From NCBI GenBank assembly GCA_027019885.1, contig JALUWC010000557.1:1-5305 (forward strand): a stretch of DNA of 5,305 bases, in the 5' to 3' direction. The stretch comes from Geoglobus sp. (lineage in GTDB: Archaea > Halobacteriota > Archaeoglobi > Archaeoglobales > Archaeoglobaceae). The translations under genes were made by a program, and so were the position numbers. Positions 1 to 5,305 of the stretch are shown here, piece by piece. A model generated the notes under the pieces. It saw nothing but the letters and a program-made list of their open reading frames with translations. It was not told where the DNA came from and did no database searches. The stretch's first letter is position 1. Every line of letters starts with the position of its first letter.

Positions 1-1682
1 ACTGAATGAGTTATCGCTGTAAACAGCGCATCAGTCCTGGGCACCCTAACAACGAAGTCAACGTACTTCTCCACCTCAGCATCATCATGCTCGGCAACAG
101 CCACAACGATGCTTTCTCTCGCCTTCACCTCCTTTATGTTGCCGAGCATTATCTCGTAGGTTTCATCCGGAATGAGTGACGCAATTACGGGTGTTCTTTC
201 ACCAAGCAGCGCAAATGGCCCGTGCTTGAGCTCTCCGGCTGGATATGCTTCGGCATGAATGTATGAGATTTCCTTCATCTTCAACGCACCTTCCATGGCT
301 ATGGGCACCCCGATGCCCCTGCCAATGTACATCATGTTTTCACAGTTTGCCAGTTTTTCAGCCACCGCTTTGATTTCATACTCCTGTTCGAGAACCTTTC
401 TCACAAGCTCTGGTATGACTCTTAGCTCATCAATCAATCTCTCTGTTTCACTTCTGGATATCCTCGAGAGCTTCAGAGCGATGAGGTAAAGTACGAGCAA
501 CTGGGCAATGAAGGATTTCGTGGCTGCAACGCTTATCTCAGGCCCCGCTCGAGTGTAGAGAACATAATCTGCTATTCTTGTTGCAGTGCTTCCAAGGACA
601 TTCACTATTGCAAGCAGTCTTGCTCCGAGCTTCTTTGCTATCCTCATTGCCTCGAGCGTGTCTGCAGTTTCCCCGGATTGAGTTATCGCTATTGCAAGAG
701 CTCTGTGCAGCGGTGGTTGGTGATAGATGAACTCCGAGGCAAACTCAACCCTCACAGGGATTCCCGTGAGCTTTTCGATCAGATACTTCCCGATCAGACT
801 TGCATGATACGATGTGCCGCAGGCGATGAACACAACTTCAGAAATTCCAGCAGCAAGGCTGACATCTATCTCGATGTCTTCTGAAAAATATTCAAACAGC
901 GTGTCCTCAATAACCCTCGGGATCTCGTGAATTTCCTTGAGCATGAAGTGCTCATAGCCACCCTTCTCCGCATCCTCTATGCTCCAGGGGATTGTTTCGA
1001 CCTTCCTGTCAACCTTCCTTCCATTGCTGAAAATCTCGAACTCGCCCTTCCTGAGGAGCACAAGATCACCATCCTCAAGGTATACAACCCTGCTTGTATA
1101 GTCGAGAATCGCTGGCACGTCAGAGGCTACTATCCACTCATCATCGCCAACCCCGAGCACAAGCGGGCTTTTGTAACGAGCGGCAACAAGCTCGTCTTTT
1201 TCAGCGTGCATTGCCACGAAAGCGTACGAGCCCTTCAGCCTGCTGATGGCCCTTTCCACAGCATTCCTCAAATCCCCCTCGTAGAATTCCTCGATGAGAT
1301 GTGCGATCACCTCGGTATCGGTTTCAGACCTGAACTCATGTCCTCTGCCTTCAAGCTCCTCTTTAAGCGATTGAAAGTTGGAGACTATTCCGTTGTGCAC
1401 AACAGCGATTTTCCCGCTGCAGTCCGTGTGGGGGTGAGCGTTGATTTCAGATGGTTTGCCATGGGTCGCCCACCTTGTATGACCGATGCCAGCATTTCCG
1501 TCGGCAATGCTGTAAGCCTTTGCATCCCCTATGGCTCCAAGCCTCTTTATCAACCGTATCTCGTTTTTATGTCCAACAGCAACCCCCCACGAATCATAGC
1601 CGCGATACTCAAGCCTCTTTAAGGCGGAGATTATCACCTCATCTGCTCTTCTGAAACCGATGTAGCCGACAATTCCACACAT
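1..1682 (-). CDS. glmS: Glucosamine-6-phosphate synthase (isomerizing glutamine:fructose-6-phosphate aminotransferase), 3' end cut off by window
   Basis: This enzyme makes glucosamine-6-phosphate from fructose-6-phosphate and glutamine in the cytoplasm, the entry step to UDP-GlcNAc. I translated 560 codons by hand with no internal stop. The N-terminal glutaminase (Ntn-hydrolase) domain spans about residues 1-220: it begins MCGIVGY, so Cys2 becomes the N-terminal nucleophile after Met removal, followed by RLEYRGYDS (23-31), HTRWATHG (68-75), HNG (96-98) and SETDTE (119-124). The family linker YEHFMLKEIHE lies at 243-253. Two SIS sugar-isomerase domains follow: the first has ACGTSYHAS (287-295), TQSGETADT (334-342) and ATKSF (387-391); the second has IGRG (453-456), EGALKMKEISYIHAEAY (464-480) and ELKHGP (484-489). 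Family members are about 590-610 residues, so roughly the last 30, including the usual PRNLAKSVTVE-type end, lie left of base 1. The ATG at 1682 directly abuts the TGA of the upstream gene, and GAGGGTG at 1695-1689 is a ribosome site 6 bases before it. One oddity is Trp32 where many homologues have Ala (YDSAG). Confidence 0.97.
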   Translation of the reverse strand, partial: MCGIVGYIGFRRADEVIISALKRLEYRGYDSWGVAVGHKNEIRLIKRLGAIGDAKAYSIADGNAGIGHTRWATHGKPSEINAHPHTDCSGKIAVVHNGIVSNFQSLKEELEGRGHEFRSETDTEVIAHLIEEFYEGDLRNAVERAISRLKGSYAFVAMHAEKDELVAARYKSPLVLGVGDDEWIVASDVPAILDYTSRVVYLEDGDLVLLRKGEFEIFSNGRKVDRKVETIPWSIEDAEKGGYEHFMLKEIHEIPRVIEDTLFEYFSEDIEIDVSLAAGISEVVFIACGTSYHASLIGKYLIEKLTGIPVRVEFASEFIYHQPPLHRALAIAITQSGETADTLEAMRIAKKLGARLLAIVNVLGSTATRIADYVLYTRAGPEISVAATKSFIAQLLVLYLIALKLSRISRSETERLIDELRVIPELVRKVLEQEYEIKAVAEKLANCENMMYIGRGIGVPIAMEGALKMKEISYIHAEAYPAGELKHGPFALLGERTPVIASLIPDETYEIMLGNIKEVKARESIVVAVAEHDDAEVEKYVDFVVRVPRTDALFTAITHS

Positions 1683-1695
1683 TCACAACACCCTC
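1683..1695 (-). promoter_or_regulatory. Ribosome binding site and TGA/ATG junction for glmS
   Basis: GAGGGTG (1695-1689 on the minus strand) lies 6 bases before the glmS ATG and is embedded in the codons for the last residues (Ser-Arg-Val) of the upstream protein. The upstream TGA (1685-1683) is followed with no gap by ATG (1682-1680). This predicts that glmS translation is coupled to the gene before it. Confidence 0.6.
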
Positions 1696-2855
1696 GAATT
1701 GTCTGGAATTCTACCTGACACAACCCTAAGAGGGTGTATTTCAACCTCGTTTCCAATAATTGCACCGGGCATTGCCGTAACATTCGCACCTATTTTACAT
1801 CTTTCCCCGATGAAAGCCCCTGCGTCAATTCTCAAAACACTTCCGCTGTCCTCAATAGATGCTTCACCTTTCACCACAGTAAAACCCGGCATAATTCTCG
1901 TTCCAGAGTCGATTACAGAGCCATCAATTCTGCTCCCGCTCCCCATCCTGACGTTGTCTCCGATTACGCTGTTCTCAATGACGGAAAAAGGCTCAATTTT
2001 AGTGTTGTTACCTATGGAAACGCCTGGCCCGATGACAGCGTTAGGCCCGATCTCGCAGTTCTCGCCAACTGCAACAGGCCCCCTTATGTACGTGCCACCC
2101 CTGATGATACTGCCCTCTCCAATGATCACATCACCTACAATCAAAACTCCATCCTCAATTTTCCCTGCAATGACCTTCCCTCTGAAGTCAAGGGCAAGCT
2201 CGTTCACCCGAGGAATGTCCCAGGGATGCACAACATCAAGCCAAACTCCATCACTTTCGACAGCGGTAAATATGACGCCCTCTTTAATCATGGAGTTGAT
2301 CACGGCCGTTAAGTCATTCTCGCTTTCAATATACTCGAAAACCGATGTGTCAATGCGGTAAACTCCAGTGTTTGCAAGGTAGCTCACCTCTTCAGCCGGC
2401 TTCTCCAGAATCTCAACTACTCTACCATCCCCTCCGACCCTCAGCACACCGTATTTGGTCACATTCTCCACAATCCTGTAAACAATCGAATTTTTAATGC
2501 TGAGAGCACTTTTCACGGTATTTTCGTCGATTATGTTGTCACCGGGAACAACGAGGAAGTCACCTTCAACAGCTTTTTCAGCCTGCTTTAAGGCGTGAGC
2601 TGTGCCGAGCTGCTGCTTCTGGAATACATAATCTATCTCAACGCCAAATTTATTTCCATTTCCAAAGTGATCCATAACTCTATCCTTTCTGTAGCCAACC
2701 ACCATCACGATATCGAGAATACCTGCCTTTTTCAGAGCTTCAACAACATACTCCACTATGGGCCTGTTACCGACCTTAATCATGACCTTTGGCTTGCTCG
2801 CCGTGAAAGGCCTTAGCCTTTGCCCCTCTCCTGCTGCAAGAATTACAGCCTTCAT
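1683..2855 (-). CDS. GlmU-like sugar-1-phosphate nucleotidyltransferase with beta-helix domain, acetyltransferase site lost
   Basis: A 390-residue protein with two domains. Residues 1-220 form a sugar-phosphate nucleotidyltransferase (NTP_transferase) domain: GEGQRLRP (9-16) and KPK (21-23) bind the nucleotide, followed by QLGTAHAL (82-89), PGDN (104-107, metal and nucleotide), EKP (151-153), NTGVY (162-166) and WLDVVHPWD (205-213). Residues about 230-385 are a left-handed beta-helix of hexapeptide repeats such as VIGDN and IGERCKIG. It is a paralogue of the gene just upstream. The acetyltransferase motif of that protein (His-Phe-Asn-Tyr, then GAGTKIANLR) is not kept: at the aligned positions the catalytic His is Pro289, the Tyr is Val292 and the Asn-rich strand is absent. 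I therefore infer a nucleotidyltransferase without acetyltransferase activity, or a regulatory partner; the substrate (glucose-1-P, mannose-1-P or an amino sugar) cannot be read from sequence. The frame stays open to a GTG at 2864, but I chose ATG 2855: it matches the paralogue's N-terminus and follows AGGTG by 6 bases. Its TGA abuts the ATG of glmS. Confidence 0.9.
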   Translation of the reverse strand: MKAVILAAGEGQRLRPFTASKPKVMIKVGNRPIVEYVVEALKKAGILDIVMVVGYRKDRVMDHFGNGNKFGVEIDYVFQKQQLGTAHALKQAEKAVEGDFLVVPGDNIIDENTVKSALSIKNSIVYRIVENVTKYGVLRVGGDGRVVEILEKPAEEVSYLANTGVYRIDTSVFEYIESENDLTAVINSMIKEGVIFTAVESDGVWLDVVHPWDIPRVNELALDFRGKVIAGKIEDGVLIVGDVIIGEGSIIRGGTYIRGPVAVGENCEIGPNAVIGPGVSIGNNTKIEPFSVIENSVIGDNVRMGSGSRIDGSVIDSGTRIMPGFTVVKGEASIEDSGSVLRIDAGAFIGERCKIGANVTAMPGAIIGNEVEIHPLRVVSGRIPDNSRVL

Positions 2856-2866
2856 CCACACCACCT
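2856..2866 (-). promoter_or_regulatory. Ribosome binding site deciding the start of the second GlmU-like gene
   Basis: Read on the minus strand, the sequence TAGGTGGTGTGGATG joins the two GlmU-like genes. AGGTG pairs with the archaeal 16S 3' end (complement of CACCT), overlaps the TAG stop of the upstream gene, and stands 6 bases before ATG 2855. This favours that ATG over the GTG at 2864, which would itself lie inside the ribosome site. The arrangement suggests translational coupling. Confidence 0.6.
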
Positions 2867-4073
2867 AATACACCCTCGAATTTGGTTCAATAAAACCATT
2901 GACGACAGCTCCCGGACCGATAAAAACTTCATTTCCGATCAGGCTTCCAATATTTATTGATGCATTTATGCCCGTCTTAACACCATCTCCTATTGCAGCT
3001 CCAAACTTTTTTCTGCCTGTCCTGACTGCCTTTCCCTTCACATTCACAACTATTTCGCTCTCATCAAGCCTGAGGTTGGCTATTTTTGTTCCCGCTCCAA
3101 AGTTGCAGTTCTCACCGATTACCGAGTCTCCGATGTAATTGAAGTGGGGGATTTTTGTGTTGCTCATGATTATAGAGTTCTTCACCTCAACAGCATTGCC
3201 TATGTGACAGTTATCGCCTATGGAAGTGTGGGGCCTTATGTAGCAGTTCGGCCCGATTCTGCAGTCCCTGCCTACAACCACAGGCCCTATAACGTAGCTG
3301 CCTGCCATGATGATCGTGCCCTCACCAACAACAACGTCACCCTTTATAACCGCCCCATCCTCCACCTCGCCCTTAATGTCTCTCTCGATGCCGGAAAGCA
3401 GAACCTCATTTGCCTTCAGCATGTCCCACGGGTAGCCGATATCTATCCATTTACCTATCCTGACCGCCTTAAAGTTCATGCCTTCAGCAATCGCCATTGT
3501 TATCGAGTCTGTGATCTCGTACTCTCCTCGAGCAGAGAGAGGTGTTTTTCTGAGGTAATCCACGATCTCTCTTGTGAAAATGTAAATTCCGGCATTTATA
3601 AGGTTTGATGGGGGTTTTTCCGGTTTTTCAATTATTCTCTTTACAAACCCATCCTCGATCTCAACCACACCAAAATCCTGAGGATTTGAGACTTTGCGAA
3701 CTGCAATCACACTCTCTTCATTTACAATCTTTTTCAGATCTTCTTCAAACACGATTGCATCTCCATTGAGCATAATGAACCTGTCTTCAAGCAAATGTTC
3801 TGCTGAAAGCAGGGCGTGAGCTGTTCCAAGCTGTTTGCTCTGCCTGACGTATTTGATCTTAATTCCATCAAATTCCCCGCCGAAGTATCTCCGAACAGTT
3901 TCCTCTCTGTACCCAACAACAAGCACGACTTCATCAACCTCCGCCTTTGCGAGGTTTTCTATCACGTGCTGCAGAATGGGTTTATTCGCTACGGGAAGCA
4001 TGACTTTCGGCTTTGTGAATGTGAGCGGTCTCATTCTCGTCCCTTCTCCTGCTGCAAGAATTACGGCCTGCAC
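2865..4073 (-). CDS. glmU: Bifunctional GlmU-like sugar-1-phosphate uridylyl/nucleotidyltransferase and amino-sugar-1-phosphate acetyltransferase
   Basis: A 402-residue protein of the archaeal fused type characterised in Sulfolobus ST0452. It is expected to acetylate GlcN-1-P with acetyl-CoA and to transfer UMP from UTP, giving UDP-GlcNAc. The N-terminal nucleotidyltransferase domain has GEGTRMRP (9-16), KPK (21-23), QLGTAHAL (81-88), NGD (103-105), EKP (149-151), NAGIY (160-164), EYEITDS (184-190) and WIDIGYPWD (209-217). From about residue 235 hexapeptide repeats form a left-handed beta-helix. The acetyltransferase signature is clear: PHFNYIGDSVIGE (309-321), GAGTKIANLR (326-335), TGRKKFGA (352-359) and TGIN (367-370), with His310, Tyr313 and Asn333 spaced like the catalytic residues of ST0452. 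The start is GTG at 4073: an in-frame TAA lies 15 bases upstream, the peptide MQAVILAAGEG begins exactly as family members do, and no other start fits. There is no visible ribosome site, so the mRNA may be leaderless. It is the first gene of the operon with its paralogue and glmS. The preferred sugar (GlcN or GalN, glucose) is not decidable here. Confidence 0.93.
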   Translation of the reverse strand: MQAVILAAGEGTRMRPLTFTKPKVMLPVANKPILQHVIENLAKAEVDEVVLVVGYREETVRRYFGGEFDGIKIKYVRQSKQLGTAHALLSAEHLLEDRFIMLNGDAIVFEEDLKKIVNEESVIAVRKVSNPQDFGVVEIEDGFVKRIIEKPEKPPSNLINAGIYIFTREIVDYLRKTPLSARGEYEITDSITMAIAEGMNFKAVRIGKWIDIGYPWDMLKANEVLLSGIERDIKGEVEDGAVIKGDVVVGEGTIIMAGSYVIGPVVVGRDCRIGPNCYIRPHTSIGDNCHIGNAVEVKNSIIMSNTKIPHFNYIGDSVIGENCNFGAGTKIANLRLDESEIVVNVKGKAVRTGRKKFGAAIGDGVKTGINASINIGSLIGNEVFIGPGAVVNGFIEPNSRVY

Positions 4074-4093
4074 AGATGGATTTCTGAATTAGA

Positions 4094-4111
4094 CAGTTAA
4101 AAAATTAACTG
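4094..4111. promoter_or_regulatory. Inverted repeat overlapping the probable TATA region of the glm operon
   Basis: Seven-base arms CAGTTAA and TTAACTG are perfectly complementary around a 4-base AAAA centre. On the minus strand the AT-rich core is centred about 28 bases upstream of the GTG start of the first GlmU-like gene, the usual archaeal TATA distance for a leaderless transcript beginning at or near the start codon. The repeat may be only the TATA box with symmetric flanks, or an operator whose occupant would block TBP/TFB. It could also act on the divergent genes on the other side. The promoter role is inferred from position. Confidence 0.45.
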
Positions 4112-4165
4112 CATTCCAAGAGCAGGAGATACTATCATAGCCCTCATGAATTGCAGAAAGTATAC

Positions 4166-4178
4166 AAACTTTTATTAG
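4166..4178 (+). promoter_or_regulatory. Probable archaeal BRE/TATA box for the nucleotidyltransferase gene pair
   Basis: The stretch AAACTTTTATTAG has an A-rich element followed by a TATA-like TTTTATTA (about 4170-4177), centred about 26 bases upstream of ATG 4200. No Shine-Dalgarno sequence precedes that ATG. Together this fits a leaderless transcript starting at or next to base 4200 and supports choosing that start. Confidence 0.45.
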
Positions 4179-4199
4179 ATTGCAGACATAAGAAGAGTC

Positions 4200-4790
4200 A
4201 TGGAACTGGAATTTGGCGAGAGAGAAATTCATATGAAGAACAAAGTCATTACAGAGCTTGACAAATTCGTGTTTGATTTCGTGAATCTACTCGGTATTCG
4301 TTATGTAATAGTCAGCGGATATGTAGCGATACTATTCGGACGATCGAGAGGAACTGAAGACGTGGATATTCTGATTGAGCCAATCGCTCAAAGCAAATTC
4401 TTGGAATTATATGAAAAGGTTGAGAAAGAAGATTTTTATTTCATGAATTCAACAAATCCAGATACTGTTTACGAAATGCTCGTCGAAGGACTGGCTGTGC
4501 GAATTGCAAAGAGGGATATGATAATCCCAAACATTGAATTAAAGTTTGTAAAAAACGATATAGACAGGTATTCCCTTGATAATCGGCTGAGAGTAGTTTT
4601 GGGAGATAATCAGGTATTTATATCGCCAATAGAGCCTCAGATAGCATACAAGCTCTATCTTGGTAGTGATAAAGATTTAGAGGATGCCATCTACTTATGG
4701 GAGATTTTCAAGGAAAATATTAACAGGAGCGAGCTTCACCACTTCATGAAAAAGATGAACGTGGAGGGCAGTGAGTATGGTATTGGATAA
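4200..4790 (+). CDS. Nucleotidyltransferase-fold protein (AbiEii/DUF6036/MNT-like), possible toxin-antitoxin component
   Basis: A 196-residue soluble protein with no signal peptide or membrane segment. Residues 36-60 carry a recognisable nucleotidyltransferase-fold core: SGYVAILFGRSRGTEDVDI (39-57), where Gly40 starts the glycine loop, Arg50 and Thr52 are the usual R-x-T pair, and Asp54/Asp56 are the likely metal ligands. Tyr41 takes the place of the Gly or Ser normal after the first glycine. A third acidic ligand could be Glu113 in NIELKF (111-116). The later KLYLGSDKDLEDAIYLW (151-167), with Lys151, Asp159 and Asp162, resembles the C-terminal K...KDxxD element of AbiEii/DUF6036 proteins. 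Those relatives modify RNA or proteins in abortive infection and toxin-antitoxin systems, but this substrate is unknown. ATG 4200 is preferred over ATG 4233 because of the TATA spacing. The gene is more AT-rich than the glm operon, is divergent from it, and overlaps the next gene, so it may be an acquired module. Confidence 0.8.
   Translation: MELEFGEREIHMKNKVITELDKFVFDFVNLLGIRYVIVSGYVAILFGRSRGTEDVDILIEPIAQSKFLELYEKVEKEDFYFMNSTNPDTVYEMLVEGLAVRIAKRDMIIPNIELKFVKNDIDRYSLDNRLRVVLGDNQVFISPIEPQIAYKLYLGSDKDLEDAIYLWEIFKENINRSELHHFMKKMNVEGSEYGIG
4763..4768 (+). promoter_or_regulatory. Shine-Dalgarno site inside the nucleotidyltransferase gene
   Basis: GGAGGG lies within the last codons of the nucleotidyltransferase gene, 8 bases before ATG 4777. 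It is the strongest ribosome site on the rightward strand here. It supports both the reality of the small overlapping gene and ATG 4777 over GTG 4771. Confidence 0.65.
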
Positions 4791-4974
4791 AAAAAAGAAT
4801 TTTCTCCAGAGGCTGGAATTCATCCGATTTTATGCAAAATGGGTCAAATCGGTGCCCAATGAAGTATGGAGCGAACAGCAGGCTGTGCTGATCAACAGCA
4901 TGATGAAAAATGCCAGAAATTTCATGATGTCAGGTGAGGAGTACCTGAGGTTGAAGGAGAGGGGCGAGAATTAA
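4777..4974 (+). CDS. Small protein of unknown function overlapping the nucleotidyltransferase gene
   Basis: A 65-residue protein that I cannot assign to a named family. It is charged and probably helical, with three segments: a basic, aromatic N-terminal part (FLQRLEFIRFYAKWVK, residues 9-24), a middle stretch with EVWSEQQAVLINSMM (29-43), and a C-terminal EEYLRLKERGEN. It has no membrane segment or signal peptide. It overlaps the upstream gene by 14 bases when started at ATG 4777, and GGAGGG at 4763-4768 stands 8 bases before that codon; a GTG at 4771 is in frame but sits too close to the ribosome site. The strong ribosome site, overlap and same strand make it very likely to be a real gene made together with the nucleotidyltransferase. 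A partner role, such as the other half of a toxin-antitoxin pair, is inference. Confidence 0.72.
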   Translation: MVLDKKKNFLQRLEFIRFYAKWVKSVPNEVWSEQQAVLINSMMKNARNFMMSGEEYLRLKERGEN

Positions 4975-5121
4975 CTGGGAATCCGATATAGATGCTGATG
5001 GGTTGAGAAAAGGCAAAAACGATAGTTGTTTGTGGCTTTTGTTAACTATTATTCTTTCCGACATTTTTGTTCTGATGTTGTGGAAATTGATCAGATTGTT
5101 GAAGAACGGGAGTATTGAACA
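4975..5121. other. Intergenic stretch with no convincing gene
   Basis: These 147 bases lack a credible ORF with an ATG and ribosome site. A T-rich stretch (about 5035-5070, with TTTTGTT and ATTTTTG) could end the upstream transcript, as archaeal terminators are often simple T runs. Short open pieces occur: one frame gives KAKTIVVCGFC then stops, and another gives SDVVEIDQIVEEREY before a stop at 5118. These may be remains of a decayed gene or chance. GGGAG (5108-5112), 9 bases before ATG 5122, may be the ribosome site of the next gene. Confidence 0.4.
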
Positions 5122-5305
5122 ATGAATCCCAAGAGACTATGGGTGAAGTCCACTATGACAACAAATAAATTCTCACCAAACCTAAGCAGATGCGTGAGAG
5201 TCAGAATAGAAGTTGCTGAAGTGGAGGGTAAATGCGCTGCCGGATACCAGCCAGGAGATGTGTTCTATCTGAATGACTTTCTTTTTGAGTCTGAAAAGCC
5301 ACTAT
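5122..5305 (+). CDS. TIGR04076-like small protein, 3' end cut off by window
   Basis: The frame from ATG 5122 is open for 61 codons to the right edge. Residues about 24-51 read RVRIEVAEVEGKCAAGYQPGDVFYL in outline: a beta strand, then GKC-x-AGY-x-x-GD, which resembles the start of the small TIGR04076 family found in archaea and firmicutes, whose members begin with a V-x-I-x-V strand followed by GKCPAGHKVGDEF. That family has no established function to my knowledge; its conserved cysteines suggest metal or redox chemistry. Usual length is roughly 80-110 residues, so a third or more is missing. The proposed start has GGGAG 9 bases upstream, but gives a 20-residue N-terminal extension before the conserved part; ATG 5155, in frame, would remove 11 residues of it. 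Its relation to the upstream pair is unclear, as 147 bases separate them. Confidence 0.7.
   Translation, partial: MNPKRLWVKSTMTTNKFSPNLSRCVRVRIEVAEVEGKCAAGYQPGDVFYLNDFLFESEKPL

Noticed and set aside
927..1622. Long rightward open frame of 231 codons
   Set aside because: It lies wholly opposite glmS, whose minus-strand frame carries all family motifs; the rightward translation resembles no family and has no ribosome site.
1699..2361. Rightward open frames of about 190-220 codons opposite the second GlmU-like gene
   Set aside because: They are antisense shadows, rich in Pro, Thr and Ser from reversed hexapeptide codons, with no recognisable domain.
2862..2864. GTG start three codons earlier for the second GlmU-like gene
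   Set aside because: It would lie within the ribosome site and add residues that family members do not have; ATG 2855 aligns with the paralogue.
3144..3608. Rightward open frame of 154 codons opposite the first GlmU-like gene
   Set aside because: Antisense shadow of a strongly supported gene.
3816..4100. Rightward open frames ending in the divergent promoter region
   Set aside because: They cover the conserved N-terminal nucleotidyltransferase motifs on the opposite strand, so they are shadows.
5003..5125. Rightward TTG-started frame ending in an ATGA overlap with the next gene, hydrophobic middle
   Set aside because: The overlap is tempting, but there is no ribosome site, the only early start is TTG, and the peptide looks random; kept only as a possible remnant region.

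Overview
The window looks archaeal, most likely a euryarchaeon related to Archaeoglobales; this is inferred from gene content and style, not from a marker gene. The supporting signs are GlmU-like proteins of the archaeal fused type (about 400 residues, sugar nucleotidyltransferase plus left-handed beta-helix acetyltransferase domain), Shine-Dalgarno sites of the GGTG/GAGG type inside a tightly packed operon, and AT-rich boxes about 26-28 bases before start codons that lack a ribosome binding site, as expected for leaderless archaeal transcripts.

Positions 1-4073 hold a minus-strand operon for amino-sugar nucleotide synthesis. In transcription order it is: a GlmU-like bifunctional enzyme (4073 to 2865), a second GlmU-like paralogue whose acetyltransferase site is missing (2855 to 1683), and glmS, glucosamine-6-phosphate synthase (1682 to beyond the left edge). 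GlmS makes GlcN-6-P from fructose-6-P and glutamine. A phosphoglucosamine mutase (not in this window) would convert it to GlcN-1-P, and the first GlmU-like enzyme would acetylate and uridylylate that to UDP-GlcNAc, a precursor for glycoprotein and surface glycans. The second paralogue probably activates a sugar phosphate or has become regulatory. Genes are separated by 9 and 0 bases, with ribosome sites placed in or against the end of the preceding gene.

Positions 4074-4199 form a divergent promoter region. It has an AT-rich 18-base inverted repeat where the TATA box of the glm operon is expected, and a TATA-like box for the rightward genes.

Positions 4200-4974 hold a rightward, visibly more AT-rich pair of overlapping genes: a nucleotidyltransferase-fold protein related to the AbiEii/DUF6036/MNT type, and a 65-residue Trp-containing protein of unknown function. 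Their layout resembles a toxin-antitoxin module, but that role is inference. After a 147-base gap with no convincing gene, a rightward TIGR04076-like small protein starts at about 5122 and runs off the right edge.
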